Positions 35,443-46,839 of a DNA stretch of 64,000 nt are shown piece by piece (positions within the stretch are counted from its first letter, which is position 1; the number at the start of each line of letters is the position of its first letter). Below the pieces are notes generated by a model, which saw nothing but the letters and a program-made list of their open reading frames with translations, did no database searches and was not told the origin of the DNA. Made by a program: the position numbers and the translations under genes. Source of the stretch: Clostridiaceae bacterium OM02-2AC (lineage in GTDB: Bacteria > Bacillota_I > Bacilli_A > Erysipelotrichales > Erysipelotrichaceae); contig QULU01000005.1 in NCBI GenBank assembly GCA_003481775.1, positions 65,869-129,868 of the forward strand, in the 5' to 3' direction.

Positions 35443-36606
35443 CTAATATACAATCTTCACTTTATCATTCATAACCTTGTTCACAAGATTTATGTAAAAT
35501 TCCCTTGTATTATCCTGCTGATACTGCGTCGTCAGTGTGTGACGTGCAGCCAGTTCATTCGTATAGTCCTTCAGAGTATATGTGCGAAAGAATGAGAAAT
35601 TTCCTTCAATATGTGTAACAGTTGGAAGAAATTCCACATTTTTAAAGCTCACATCCCCATTCGTCCTATTGTAGGACAAGGTCCAGCTCGCCATCCCTCC
35701 CAGCATATTCTCGTGGTCATCCTGTGCAGACAGGAAATTGCCAAGTGAATAGATTACAAGGGTTTGATTACCGTCTTTTCCTGTCACATAATCCATCGGC
35801 TGTATGACATGCGGATGCTCACCGATAATGACATCAACACCCAGATCACTCAGAAGCTGCGCAAGCTCTTTCTGTTCCTCATTCGGCTCGAAGGAATACT
35901 CCGTTCCCCAATGCATACTCACGATCTGGACGTCGCTGACCTTCTTCAGCTTTTCCACATCACGCTTTATTTTATCCTTATCAATCAGATCAACCATGAA
36001 CTCCTTTCCGCTTGGAAGCACATAGCCGTTTAACCCATAGGTATACCCGAGGATTCCAAAGCGGACATCCTTACGTGTAATTACCTGCAGCTGCTCACTT
36101 TCCTCTTTTGTCGCATGACTACCGGTCACCTTAATATCCGGATGGTGCTTTTTCATGTAAGCCAGCTGATTCAAAATCCCCTGTACACCGGCATCCAGTG
36201 TATGGTTGCTGGAGGCTGCCATCCAGTCAAAGCCTGCATCCGCAACGGCATCCAGCACCTCATAAGGTCCGTTAAAGGACGGATAATGACTCAGCCCCAG
36301 CTCCGTGCCGCCGCAAATCGTTTCCTGATTGATATAGGCGATATCCGCCTTACGTGTATAACGGTTTGTATGCTCGTAAATATCCTTGAAATCATAGGTG
36401 CCATCACCCTTGGCATTATAATGAAAAATTGCACCGTGAATCAGATTATCCCCCACAGCGACAAAGGACACATCGCGAATATCATCTGCTTTTTCTGTCT
36501 TTACGACAGGTGCGGCCTCCTGTTTCTGCTTTTCCTTCGCACTGCTTTCCCCCGAACAGCCTGCTATAAGCAGCACACACCCCAAAACAATCCATAATTT
36601 TTTCAT
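35443..36606 (-). CDS. CapA/PgsA-like metallophosphatase lipoprotein
   Basis: 387 aa with a lipoprotein signal (lipobox LIAGC, Cys about residue 19). The domain is the bacterial CapA (poly-gamma-glutamate synthesis) calcineurin-like fold: FVAVGDNLIHG, AASSNHTLDAG and IIGEHPHVIQPM supply the usual metal-binding Asp, Asn and His residues. The family has roles in capsule or teichoic acid handling, but a substrate cannot be named. It lies between rnr and smpB. Confidence 0.85.
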   Translation of the reverse strand: MKKLWIVLGCVLLIAGCSGESSAKEKQKQEAAPVVKTEKADDIRDVSFVAVGDNLIHGAIFHYNAKGDGTYDFKDIYEHTNRYTRKADIAYINQETICGGTELGLSHYPSFNGPYEVLDAVADAGFDWMAASSNHTLDAGVQGILNQLAYMKKHHPDIKVTGSHATKEESEQLQVITRKDVRFGILGYTYGLNGYVLPSGKEFMVDLIDKDKIKRDVEKLKKVSDVQIVSMHWGTEYSFEPNEEQKELAQLLSDLGVDVIIGEHPHVIQPMDYVTGKDGNQTLVIYSLGNFLSAQDDHENMLGGMASWTLSYNRTNGDVSFKNVEFLPTVTHIEGNFSFFRTYTLKDYTNELAARHTLTTQYQQDNTREFYINLVNKVMNDKVKIVY

Positions 36607-36624
36607 ACGCTTTCCCTCTATACG

Positions 36625-38757
36625 CTACCGGGATGCCTTCTTACGCTGCCGCTTTTTCTTCTCTACAACCTCAAAGTCAACCTCTCGTTTGAAACGATCC
36701 GCTCCACTGCACTTTACGCGCACCTTTTGCCCCATTTTATACACCTTGGCAGTATGTTCGCCAATCAGTGATTTCGTCATTTCATCGTAATGATAATAAT
36801 CATCCGTAAGAGATGTCACATGCACAAGACCCTCTACCGTATTTTCCAGCTCCACAAACATCCCGAATTTGGTGATACCACTGACAACACCGTCAAATAT
36901 ATGTCCGACATAGCGCTCCATGTACTGCGCTTTTTTCATGTCGTCCACTTCCCGTTCCGCATCAACCGCATTGCGCTCCCGCTCACTTGCCTGATTTGCA
37001 GCAGCCTCACACCAAAGCTCATCCCGCTTCATGCGTTCTGCATCATCACTGGAAGTAAAGATATAACGTCGAAGCATACGGTGAACTACCAGATCCGGAT
37101 ACCGACGAATCGGTGATGTAAAATGCAGATAATTTTTCAATGCCAGACCAAAATGTCCAATACAGCGATTATCATAGCGTGCCTTCTGCATGGCCCGCAG
37201 CATAAAGCTTGATAAAACAAAATAATTTTCCTGACCTCTGGCCTCATTCAACAGACTCTGCAGCTGTGCAGGGTAAACATTCTGTATACCACCCTGAAAA
37301 TTATAGCCGAGTGACTTTGCAGTAGCAGCGAAATCACGCATTTTCTTAGGCTCCGGAGCTTCATGTATACGATACATGGAAGGAACCTCCATCCATTTCA
37401 TATGCATTGCGACACATTCATTGGCAGCTATCATGAAATCCTCAATGATCCGCTCACTCTCACCGCGCTCCCGCAATACAATATCTGTCGGATTTCCTTT
37501 TTCATCTACAAGGATTTTCGCCTCTCTGGTATCAAAATCAATCGCTCCAAGACGCTCTCTTCGCCGCCGAATGATACCGGAAAGCACCTTCATGTCCAGA
37601 CACATGTTCAAAAGATGCGGATATTCCTTCTGTGCCTGCATATCTCCCGCAAGAATCGCATTGACCTTTTTATACGTCATTCGCTCATCACTGCATATAA
37701 CGGAGGGGTAAATTTTATAGCTTGCGATTTCTCCCTTTTTATCAATATCCATACAGCATGTCAGCGTTAGACGGTCCACTCTTGGATTCAGGGAACAGAT
37801 ACCATTGCACAGTGCATGAGGCAGCATCGGCACCACACGGTCAACCACATAAACTGAGGTTCCCCGCTCATAAGCCTCCTGATCAATGGCACTTCCCGCC
37901 CGTACATAATGAGAAACGTCCGCTATATGAACATACAATCGATAGCCTTTATTGTTATTCAGCTTTTCCACAGATATGGCATCGTCTAAATCCTTGGCAT
38001 CCTCTCCATCTATGGTAATGGTCAGCAGCTTTCGCAAATCCTCGCGCTGCGCGATTTCCTCCTCATGGATGGTTTCCGGTATCCGCTGTACCTCCTGCAT
38101 AACATCCTCAGGAAACTGCGGATCGATATCCTTTTCCAGTAAAACGGATAAAATATCAATCCCCGGATCATATTTATAACCGATTTCTTTTTCAATATGA
38201 CACTTCAGTACCGTGCCATAGCTGTCAATTCCAAGCAGAACCTTGGAATCATTCACAAGACGGAAATCATCGAAGTTTGTTATTCTAACCTTGCGGTAAT
38301 TCAAAAATGCATCTGACAGAAAATATTTTCTGCCCTCTTTGATTTTTACGGTTCCCACCAGCTGCTTGACGCTGTGCTCTAGAACCTCAATTACTTCGCC
38401 TTCAACACTCTTGTCATTGTTTGTCCATGTCTTTGCATAAACAACATCCCGATCCATGCCGAGTCCCAGATGGTCTCTTCCTATATAGAAGCTGGTCTCC
38501 GCTGTCTCCACAAAGCCGAAGCCTTTCGGATTGATGCGAAGCGTACCTGTAACATATCCCAGCTCCTCACTTGTGAAATAACGCTCCTTGGCGTCTCTTG
38601 CGAGTATATGCTGTGCTTCCAGATCATTTAACAGCTTCATCAGCTGTGTGAAGGATGCACTGTCTTCCATATCCAGGGCTCTTGAAAGCTGCGCCGCATG
38701 CATACCTCGATAGCCGTTTCCATGGATCAGCGCAAGCAGTTCTTCTTTTTTATTCAT
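36625..38757 (-). CDS. rnr: ribonuclease R
   Basis: A 710-aa exoribonuclease. Order: N-terminal winged helix and cold-shock domains, the RNB catalytic domain with the acidic cluster DGEDAKDLDDAIS near residue 250, and a C-terminal S1 domain with a basic tail (KKKRQRKKASR). RNase R degrades structured RNA and helps remove non-stop mRNAs in trans-translation; adjacency to smpB and ssrA fits this role. Confidence 0.95.
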   Translation of the reverse strand: MNKKEELLALIHGNGYRGMHAAQLSRALDMEDSASFTQLMKLLNDLEAQHILARDAKERYFTSEELGYVTGTLRINPKGFGFVETAETSFYIGRDHLGLGMDRDVVYAKTWTNNDKSVEGEVIEVLEHSVKQLVGTVKIKEGRKYFLSDAFLNYRKVRITNFDDFRLVNDSKVLLGIDSYGTVLKCHIEKEIGYKYDPGIDILSVLLEKDIDPQFPEDVMQEVQRIPETIHEEEIAQREDLRKLLTITIDGEDAKDLDDAISVEKLNNNKGYRLYVHIADVSHYVRAGSAIDQEAYERGTSVYVVDRVVPMLPHALCNGICSLNPRVDRLTLTCCMDIDKKGEIASYKIYPSVICSDERMTYKKVNAILAGDMQAQKEYPHLLNMCLDMKVLSGIIRRRRERLGAIDFDTREAKILVDEKGNPTDIVLRERGESERIIEDFMIAANECVAMHMKWMEVPSMYRIHEAPEPKKMRDFAATAKSLGYNFQGGIQNVYPAQLQSLLNEARGQENYFVLSSFMLRAMQKARYDNRCIGHFGLALKNYLHFTSPIRRYPDLVVHRMLRRYIFTSSDDAERMKRDELWCEAAANQASERERNAVDAEREVDDMKKAQYMERYVGHIFDGVVSGITKFGMFVELENTVEGLVHVTSLTDDYYHYDEMTKSLIGEHTAKVYKMGQKVRVKCSGADRFKREVDFEVVEKKKRQRKKASR

Positions 38758-38805
38758 AGCTCATCAGCCCTCCTTTTTTCCTATATCAATATTATACCAT
38801 TAAAA

Positions 38806-38828
38806 AAAGACCTTAGACGGTCTTTCTT
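38806..38828 (-). terminator. terminator after secG
   Basis: Arms AAAGACC/GGTCTTT separated by GTCTAA, followed on the minus strand by T7, between secG and rnr. Confidence 0.75.
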
Positions 38829-38830
38829 GC

Positions 38831-39061
38831 TTACTTAACAATACGAATGATTATAACAAGAGCGAAAAACACGATTCCTGTCACTAAAGTGACATTGGAC
38901 ATGACTTTTTCAGAGCCACGTTCCTTAACGTTTGCGAACAGGTTCAGCCCTTCACTACCACCGAAGGCGCTTCCCAACCCGTCAGATTTTCCGCTTTGTA
39001 ATAAGGAGAGTATTATTAAAACGACCGCTGCAATCATCAGTAAGGTGTCTAAAATGCCCAT
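38831..39061 (-). CDS. secG: protein translocase subunit SecG
   Basis: A 76-aa membrane protein with two hydrophobic segments (about residues 3-20 and 54-73) and the conserved Gly/Ser-rich loop GLGSAFGGSEGL. It assists SecA cycling in protein export. secG next to rnr and smpB is a common Firmicutes arrangement. Confidence 0.92.
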   Translation of the reverse strand: MGILDTLLMIAAVVLIILSLLQSGKSDGLGSAFGGSEGLNLFANVKERGSEKVMSNVTLVTGIVFFALVIIIRIVK

Positions 39062-39646
39062 AATAATCCTCCTTTCTCAATACGTTCTTAATCATTATAA
39101 CAAACACTTGCCCAAAAAACAATTTATTTTTTTGGAAAAGGATAGGATTCTGCTTACTGTAAATGCCCCTATTCATCAATATAGCATAAGATACATCATA
39201 AAATTGCCATATTGCAAAGAAGAAATCGAATCATGGCAAACAACAGTCATGAGATTTTTAATGCTTTGTGCAGGCTCTCCTAGAGTATAACCGACGAATT
39301 GTAAAGGATTCTTATAATCACAAAGATCAGTGGTACAAGGTCATGTAGAATGGATTATCATATGCTGTTATGAGGAGGAAGAAATAGTGCAGCAGCGCCT
39401 TACGCTTTGATCTTGCACCGCTTTATTTTATACGTAACAGAGTATCTTTCCATAAAGAGCAATCGTGCGTACATACAGCACATACCTCAGGAAGCTCGTT
39501 ATGAACCTACCATTTTACAAGCAGAGTAATTGGCGAATGCCGCTGTGTCTGCCGATGGAGCAATTTCTTCCTCAAGAACATTCTAGACAGCTTGTTAAAG
39601 AACGTCTTAAACAAGGCTTTCGCTGATATTCAAAAGCTTCCACTGC
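39062..39646. other. 585-base intergenic region with a transposase-like remnant
   Basis: Most of it shows no gene. Apart from the short remnant listed separately, the sequence looks degenerate (scattered stops in all frames and a strong but isolated GAGGAGGAAG at about 39371). Confidence 0.45.
39501..39626 (+). pseudogene. possible decayed transposase N-terminus
   Basis: A 41-codon frame with PFYKQSNWRMPLCLPMEQFLPQEH (quoted in part: PLCLPMEQFLPQEH), similar in style to the N-terminus of IS1182-like transposases, ending early at TGA with no continuing frame. There is no visible inverted repeat pair. Low confidence. Confidence 0.3.
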
Positions 39647-41482
39647 TCACATAATGTAGGGAACACTGACGACGGAGACATTCCGTTTTTTGCTCAGCTG
39701 CAGTTTCAGCTGCATGGAGGTCTGGTTATGAAGCGCATGGAACCGTTTCTTCTTCATAACAAACTGCGGCAGAATCACCGTTACACTCTCCTTCTTTTTC
39801 AGGTTCTTCTGTGCCTCCTCAACATGCTGTACAATCATTTCATTCACATTACGATAAGGGGCATCCTCAATAACAAGAGGTATATCCAAATGCATCTGCT
39901 GGTACAGCTTCTTCAGCTTAGCGGTCGCCTCAGCACTTGTGTTCACATGATAGAATTCCATCTGCTTCACCTGCAATGAGCAGGCATAATGATATGCCTT
40001 TAGGAAGCTGCGGTTTATAGTACCAACAGGCAGTATAACTTTTCCACCACTCTGCATTCCATATGGCTGCAATTCATCAGCAGAGCGGATTTTCAGACTC
40101 TCCCGAACGTAATGATAATGCCGGTGTATCCGCTCCATGATATACACTAGAATCGGAATACAAAGCAAGACGATCCATGCGCCATGCAGAAATTTACTAG
40201 CCGCAATAATCACACAGGTGATGCCGGTAATCATCATGCCGGTACCGTTGATCAGTGCCTTATGCCTCCACTTTCCTTCCTTTCGTTTGATCCAGCGCAC
40301 AAACATTCCGGCCTGAGACAAGGTGAAGGAAAGAAACACGCCAACCGCATACAGCGGCATCAGAAGATGTGAGGATGCATGGAAATAGACAACCAGGGCA
40401 GCAGACAGGAAAAACAGCAGCAGAATACCATTGGAGAAGCTTAAGCGGCTTCCCCTTGCCATAAATTGTCTGGGCACAAATCCATCTCTTGCCAGTATGG
40501 ACAGCAGCAGAGGCAAATCGGCAAAGGCTGTATTCGCAGCCATCGTCAAAATTACAGCCGTCGTAATCTGAACCAGATAGAATAGCAGGGTACCGTTTCC
40601 AAATACCGCTTCCGCAATCATGGCGATAACTGTCACGTTTGCATTCGGTACGATATGGTACAGGGACGCAAGAGCAGAAATTCCCAGAAAAATCACAAAA
40701 ACCAGACCAGCCAGAAGATACAGCACTCGCTTCGCGTTTTTCTGTGCCGGCTCACGGAAATTCGGAATCCCGTCACTCACTGCCTCCACACCGGTCAGTG
40801 CCGTGCAGCCGTTGGAAAATGCCTTCAAAAACAACAGCAGACTTAAATTCTCCACGGTCTGCGGCATCGTTGTCGAAACCGCCGGGACTTCATGAAAAAT
40901 CAGCACCTTTACAAATCCGGTAATAATCAGCAGCAGAATCGTAAAAATAAACAGATAGGTCGGAATACCGAACAGAACACTGCTGTCTTTCATCCCTCGC
41001 AGATTGCCAATCGTAAGTAGTGTGATAATGAGCAGCGCAATCCCAGTACGAACGGACAGCAGCTGCGGAAAAGCAGAGGTGATGGCTGCTGTTCCTGCAC
41101 AGACACTGACAGCTACCGTCAGAACATAATCTATGGCCAGAGAGGATGCGGCAATCAGGCCGAAAATTTTCCCCAGATTATCACTGGCAACTATATAGGA
41201 GCCACCACCCTGCGGATAGTAGCTGATTGTCTGCCGATAGGAAAACACAAGGATAAAGAGCAGGAATACAATGGCAAAGCCTACCTTCATCAGCGGGCCA
41301 TAGGAAGCCATGCCCATAACCGGGATCAACACCATCAGAATTTCCTCACAGGCATAGGAAACAGATGAAATCGCATCACTTGATAAAACAGGAAGACCCC
41401 ATATTACGCTAAATTTCTCATGATCAAGCGCATCACTGCGCAGGGATTTTCCCAGCACAATATGCTTTATTTTTTTTAACAT
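39647..41482 (-). CDS. APC-superfamily permease, KimA/YdaO-like
   Basis: 611 aa with about 12 membrane segments in the first 460 residues and a C-terminal cytoplasmic domain of about 150 residues. The opening GLPVLSSDAISSVSYACEEIL and YPQGGGSYIVASDNLG are typical of the APC group that includes KimA, a high-affinity potassium importer in Bacillus, and amino acid permeases. Size and cytoplasmic tail favour the KimA branch, but no c-di-AMP riboswitch is visible upstream, and the substrate stays uncertain. Confidence 0.78.
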   Translation of the reverse strand: MLKKIKHIVLGKSLRSDALDHEKFSVIWGLPVLSSDAISSVSYACEEILMVLIPVMGMASYGPLMKVGFAIVFLLFILVFSYRQTISYYPQGGGSYIVASDNLGKIFGLIAASSLAIDYVLTVAVSVCAGTAAITSAFPQLLSVRTGIALLIITLLTIGNLRGMKDSSVLFGIPTYLFIFTILLLIITGFVKVLIFHEVPAVSTTMPQTVENLSLLLFLKAFSNGCTALTGVEAVSDGIPNFREPAQKNAKRVLYLLAGLVFVIFLGISALASLYHIVPNANVTVIAMIAEAVFGNGTLLFYLVQITTAVILTMAANTAFADLPLLLSILARDGFVPRQFMARGSRLSFSNGILLLFFLSAALVVYFHASSHLLMPLYAVGVFLSFTLSQAGMFVRWIKRKEGKWRHKALINGTGMMITGITCVIIAASKFLHGAWIVLLCIPILVYIMERIHRHYHYVRESLKIRSADELQPYGMQSGGKVILPVGTINRSFLKAYHYACSLQVKQMEFYHVNTSAEATAKLKKLYQQMHLDIPLVIEDAPYRNVNEMIVQHVEEAQKNLKKKESVTVILPQFVMKKKRFHALHNQTSMQLKLQLSKKRNVSVVSVPYIM

Positions 41483-41741
41483 AGCTACTCCCTCGATTTC
41501 TATAAAACAGGCAGAGATATATCTGCTGACATCATTTTATGCTTCCTGCAAAAATAGTCAATTCGTACACAGGTTTATTTAGATAAACTTTAGATACGAT
41601 AGATTTTCACAAAAAAAGATAGAAATTTATTATAGAAAAGCTAGAAATCCTTGTGATATGCGTGTATGAAGCTATGCATTCATACGATGAGGGCGATCGT
41701 CTTTTGAAGCCTTCTGTCCTTTGTTTTATCGTTTGGGATAC

Positions 41742-41782
41742 AAAAAAGGGCATCCCCTTGTATGCATACAGTAGGGACACCC
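41742..41782 (-). terminator. terminator after eno
   Basis: Arms GGGTGTCCCT and AGGGGATGCCC (with G-U pairs) followed by T6 on the minus strand, about 25 bases after the enolase stop. The rest of 41483-41804 shows no gene. Confidence 0.7.
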
Positions 41783-41804
41783 ATTGATTTATGTACAGCG
41801 CAGC

Positions 41805-43106
<1,302 letters not shown>

Positions 43107-43205
43107 CTATGTCCTCCTTTATCTACACTTTTATACATGCTCAGTATAGCACAAACCACCTGTTGTCCAAAGGAGTTTGCCCAAACTAACACATTTTCAC
43201 ACAAT

Positions 43206-43970
43206 CTATTCCACAAGCAATTCTCTGAGATCATCGATGGTACGCGTTGGGTGAATGTTCAGCCTTTCCACATCCTCACGCTGGTGTACACCACTGGTCA
43301 CGAAAATCGTATCCACATGGTTCTCAACCCCCAGAAGTATATCCGTTTCCAGATTATCTCCCAGAATCACAGCCTCCTCAGCACGCAGCTGAAAATATTT
43401 CAATGCTTCCTCCAGAATCGGAGCATGCGGCTTTCCGATTTTTGGAGAGGTCTGCCCGCTCGCATATTCAAACATTGCCACAATGGAGCCATTGCCTACC
43501 GCAAATCCACCCGGCTGTGCAAGCAGGCGGTCATTGTTCGTACCAATCAGCTTTGCACCGTGCAGAAGGAAATCCAATGCCTTGGAATACTTCTCATAGG
43601 TCCCGGTATTATCCAGACCGACAAAGACCAGATCAACATCCTGCTCCGTAACGGTAAATCCGTTATCCTCCAAGGCCTCTTTCAGTCCATCCTGTCCGAT
43701 ATACCAGACGTTTTTTCCTTCATAATGCTCTGCCGCATATCTTGCCGCCGCCATACTGGAGGTAAAGAAATGTTCTTCCCGGATGCCGGTAAAGCCCATC
43801 TTTTCCATATGCTCCACATTCTGCCGTTTCGTTCTCTTGGCATTGTTTGTCAGAAAAACAAAGCGTTCACCCCGTTTTAACAGCGTATCGATAAACTCCT
43901 TAGCGCCTTCTATGATCTGAGATCCGCGATACATCGTTCCATCCAGATCAATTAAATATGTTTTTTTCAT
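43206..43970 (-). CDS. HAD-superfamily phosphatase, NagD-like
   Basis: 254 aa. Motif I DLDGTMYRG (nucleophile Asp near residue 8), motif II FLTNNAKR, motif III and IV GKPHAPILEEAL and GDNLETDILLG. This is the IIA subclass that includes NagD and AraL, broad phosphatases of sugar phosphates or nucleotides. It lies in the same direction as eno, about 100 bases upstream. Confidence 0.88.
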   Translation of the reverse strand: MKKTYLIDLDGTMYRGSQIIEGAKEFIDTLLKRGERFVFLTNNAKRTKRQNVEHMEKMGFTGIREEHFFTSSMAAARYAAEHYEGKNVWYIGQDGLKEALEDNGFTVTEQDVDLVFVGLDNTGTYEKYSKALDFLLHGAKLIGTNNDRLLAQPGGFAVGNGSIVAMFEYASGQTSPKIGKPHAPILEEALKYFQLRAEEAVILGDNLETDILLGVENHVDTIFVTSGVHQREDVERLNIHPTRTIDDLRELLVE

Positions 43971-44030
43971 ACTGCCACCTGCTTTCTACTCCTTAATGAT
44001 ATAGAAAGCACTGGTTTTGTCAAGTGGCAC

Positions 44031-44222
44031 TCATCTGCTTTTCCCTCTTGTTTTCTTCTTTCTCGGATTGACTAGGAGCAGGCCGACGATAATCAGAATA
44101 GCTGGCCAGTAATTCCCCACAAGGTAATTGAAATACATTGCCATTTGATCCGGATCAAAATTTGGCTTGAGAAGAAGCACAACACCACTGATTCCAATGA
44201 TAAATCCTGCCCGTTCCCGCAT
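44031..44222 (-). CDS. small membrane protein
   Basis: About 63 aa from the ATG at 44222 (AGGAAGTG upstream). One or two hydrophobic segments (about residues 6-20 and 38-54), then a strongly basic tail NPRKKKTRGKSR. It resembles small LiaI/DUF5668-type membrane proteins, but I do not assign a function. Confidence 0.6.
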   Translation of the reverse strand: MRERAGFIIGISGVVLLLKPNFDPDQMAMYFNYLVGNYWPAILIIVGLLLVNPRKKKTRGKSR

Positions 44223-44504
44223 TTTTATCACTTCCTGTCTCTATTATAGGAAGATACTGCGACGAATTTTGTCAGTTTCACACCATGCCTGCATATTTTT
44301 TTAAACAGCTGCATATGCACGCAGCGATCAGTTCTTACCACATAATTAAAGAAATAAGTTTCCATACACATACCGCTCTATCGGGTGATGGACAAGCTTT
44401 ACTGCCGAGCTTCTTGCATGTGCTTGAAATCATCAGACATAAAAAGAAAAGACGCAGAATCTCTGCATCTCAAATAATTTATACGGATCAATGCGATTCA
44501 GGCA

Positions 44505-45056
44505 TTACAGCTCTACTTTTTCAAGCTCACCATAACCGATTTCGGTCGGCGTCTCACGACCAAACAAAATGGTCAGTACAACCGCAGTCTGGGAATCCTC
44601 GTGCAGCTCCTCAACAGTTCCTTCCACATTTGCGAAAGCACCGCTCAGAATACGCACACGGTCTCCTACAGCAAAATCTATCTGTACCTTACGCTCACTC
44701 ATACCAAGACGGCGCAGAATGCTCTCCATTTCCTCTTCGGCAACCGGGAACGGCTTTGCACCACCACCACTGGAACCGATAAATCCGGTAACACCCGGTG
44801 TATTACGTACGATATACCATGCTTCATCTGTCATAATCATTTCAACAAACAGATATCCGCTGAACAGATTGGTCGTCTTTTCCACTTCCTTACCGTTCTT
44901 GTATTCAATTTCTTTTTCTTCTGCGACAATTACACGGAACAGATAATCCTGAAGTCCCATGGATTCCACACGACGCAGTAAATTTTCTTTTACACGATTT
45001 TCATGTCCGGCATATGTATTGACCACATACCACTGCTTTTTATTTTCCTCAGCCAT
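44505..45056 (-). CDS. nusG: transcription termination/antitermination factor NusG
   Basis: 183 aa. NGN domain with QWYVVNTYAGHENRVKENLLRR and TPGVTGFIGSSGGG, KOW domain GDRVRILSGAFANVEGTV. A canonical NusG that binds RNA polymerase and ribosomes. Genes secE and rpmG precede it closely, the standard order. Confidence 0.96.
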   Translation of the reverse strand: MAEENKKQWYVVNTYAGHENRVKENLLRRVESMGLQDYLFRVIVAEEKEIEYKNGKEVEKTTNLFSGYLFVEMIMTDEAWYIVRNTPGVTGFIGSSGGGAKPFPVAEEEMESILRRLGMSERKVQIDFAVGDRVRILSGAFANVEGTVEELHEDSQTAVVLTILFGRETPTEIGYGELEKVEL

Positions 45057-45066
45057 GCCTTACCTC

Positions 45067-45246
45067 CTACACGATTCCAATCAGTTTCAAGAAACCGGAT
45101 GATACAACCTGACACAGGTAAAAGAATAAGGCCAGGAATGCTACAAATCCAAATACTGTTACACTGTCTCTGGCAAGATCCTTTGCCTTTGGCCAGCGTA
45201 TTCTCTTCATTTCGGTTAAAATTCCGTTAATACTGAACCATTTCAT
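45067..45246 (-). CDS. secE: protein translocase subunit SecE
   Basis: 59 aa starting MKWFSINGILTEMKRIRWP; one membrane segment (about residues 28-50). The segment EMKRIRWPKAKDL before it is the SecE signature. Encoded between rpmG and nusG with 10-12 base gaps. It completes SecYEG with SecG encoded at 38831. Confidence 0.94.
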   Translation of the reverse strand: MKWFSINGILTEMKRIRWPKAKDLARDSVTVFGFVAFLALFFYLCQVVSSGFLKLIGIV

Positions 45247-45257
45247 AAGCTGCCTCC

Positions 45258-45407
45258 TTATTTCGTTTCCTTGTGAAGTGTGTGTTTACCGCATTTCTTG
45301 CAGTATTTCATCAATTCAATACGCTCATTATGCGTTTTTTTGTTCTTTGTAGTTGTATAGTTTCGAGAAAGACATTCGGTGCAGGTTAATATGACTTTAT
45401 CGCTCAT
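45258..45407 (-). CDS. rpmG: 50S ribosomal protein L33
   Basis: 49 aa: starts [23 protein letters not shown] and ends with [14 protein letters not shown]. The two CxxC pairs make it the zinc-binding form of L33. First gene of rpmG-secE-nusG. Confidence 0.95.
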   Translation of the reverse strand: MSDKVILTCTECLSRNYTTTKNKKTHNERIELMKYCKKCGKHTLHKETK

Positions 45408-45499
45408 CTAAAACACCTCTTTCTTTGCCTATTTACTTTATCATAAAGAAGTGGTTTCGTCAATTTAATTTCCAATTCCAAGCAGGAATGCTGCGAATT

Positions 45500-46084
45500 C
45501 TACAGCAATTCCTCCCCTTCCTTGTCTTTTCTAACCTTCTGCAGCGTATTATCTACTTTCTTCACCTTGATCTGAAGCGTGTCCGCAATCTGTCGGTAGG
45601 TGTATCCAAGCGCACGCAAATCGACGATCCTTCTTTCCAAATCACTGAGAGCCTCCTTGCGTGTATTCACACGATGCTGGAATTCATAGGAAACCGCAAA
45701 GCTTTCGTTTGGCTTTTCCATGATATCAAGCAAACAATAGCCTCCTGCGTCCTCCCGTATGCAGCTATCCAGAGAAAGCACACGTCGTTCATGAGCTGAC
45801 TGCCGATAACAGTCGATCAACAGATTGTGAAATACACTGCAAAAGTAATGATAGAAGCTGGCCTCCTGATCCTCACGGTAGTCATCAACCGTCTGCACAA
45901 GCTTGAGTCTTGCCAGCTGCAGGTAATCATCCTCAGATAACCCGCTTTTGCAGGCTCCGATATATTTTTTAATCAGCTTGTCAGCTATTTCCTCATACTT
46001 ATGCATGAGGGCTGCAAGTGCCATTTCGTCTTTTTGTCGTATTAAGTAAAGTAGTTCATAATCATTTTCGTAAACTTCTTCCAT
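45500..46084 (-). CDS. sigma-70-family factor, SigH-like
   Basis: 194 aa. Region 2 with ALMHKYEEIADKLIKKYIG and DYLQLARLKLVQTVDDYRE; region 4 with SDLERRIVDLRALGYTYRQIADTLQI, short of the full housekeeping sigma factor (no region 1 or 3). In Bacillus sigH occupies exactly this slot between rlmB/yacP and rpmG, which supports the SigH-like call; a different alternative sigma factor is possible. The ATG at 46084 follows GGGGAG; the longer frame overlaps rlmB. Confidence 0.75.
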   Translation of the reverse strand: MEEVYENDYELLYLIRQKDEMALAALMHKYEEIADKLIKKYIGACKSGLSEDDYLQLARLKLVQTVDDYREDQEASFYHYFCSVFHNLLIDCYRQSAHERRVLSLDSCIREDAGGYCLLDIMEKPNESFAVSYEFQHRVNTRKEALSDLERRIVDLRALGYTYRQIADTLQIKVKKVDNTLQKVRKDKEGEELL

Positions 46085-46116
46085 CTGTTTTCTCTCCCCG
46101 AAAGGGAAGCAGAAAA

Positions 46117-46839
46117 TTACAGAGGATGGCGTTGTGCGTGAATCTGGTAAAGCAGGATACCTGCTGCTACGGATGCATTCAAAGAGCTGACGCTTCCCTC
46201 CATTGGCAAACGGACACAATAGTCACAATTCTTTTTCACAAGGGAGCTGATGCCGAAGCCTTCACTGCCGATCACAAGAACAAGGGGAACATCATACTGT
46301 CCTTCCCGATAATCGCGGGAGTTTTCAAAATCTGTTCCGACCACCCAGTAGCCCTGCTTCTTCAGGTATTTGATTGCCTGCGCAAGATTGGTAACAACAC
46401 TAACCTTTACCGTATCAATCGCCCCGGTGCTCACCTTGGCTACCGTCGGCGTCAAACGGACATTGCGATGCTTTCCAATGATAACACCATCCGCCTGGAT
46501 ACAATCACAGGTACGTAGAATCGCCCCCAGATTATGTGGATCCTCCAAGCCGTCCAGCATCACCAGCAGCGGCTGTTTTCCCTGTGGAATACTTTCCAGC
46601 AGCTCTTCCAGCTCCCATGTCTTGTAATCATCGATACAGGCGGCAATACCCTGATGGTTCCCGTTCAGCAGCTGATCCATTTTCTTTCTGCCCAAAACCT
46701 TTACAGGGATTCGCCTTTTTTTGATTTCGCCTTCCAGTGCTGTATCACGGATTCCCTCCTGAATCAGTACCTCATGAATCGTCTTGCCATCCTGCAAAAG
46801 CTGTTTTACAACATTCTTTCCATATACATACTGCGTCAT
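46117..46839 (-). CDS. rlmB: 23S rRNA (guanosine-2'-O-)-methyltransferase RlmB (TrmH/SpoU family)
   Basis: About 240 aa from the ATG at 46837-46839 (MTQYVYGKNVVKQLLQDG). SPOUT motifs: VMLDGLEDPHNLGAILRTC, LVIGSEGFGISSLV and RLPMEGSVSSLNASVAAGI. Methylates G2251 of 23S rRNA in family members. It overlaps mrnC by the four bases ATGA, so it is translationally coupled. Confidence 0.92.
   Translation of the reverse strand: MTQYVYGKNVVKQLLQDGKTIHEVLIQEGIRDTALEGEIKKRRIPVKVLGRKKMDQLLNGNHQGIAACIDDYKTWELEELLESIPQGKQPLLVMLDGLEDPHNLGAILRTCDCIQADGVIIGKHRNVRLTPTVAKVSTGAIDTVKVSVVTNLAQAIKYLKKQGYWVVGTDFENSRDYREGQYDVPLVLVIGSEGFGISSLVKKNCDYCVRLPMEGSVSSLNASVAAGILLYQIHAQRHPL

Noticed and set aside
41483..41740. 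A c-di-AMP (ydaO-type) riboswitch upstream of the KimA-like gene
   Set aside because: The region lacks the conserved motifs of that aptamer, as far as can be seen by eye.
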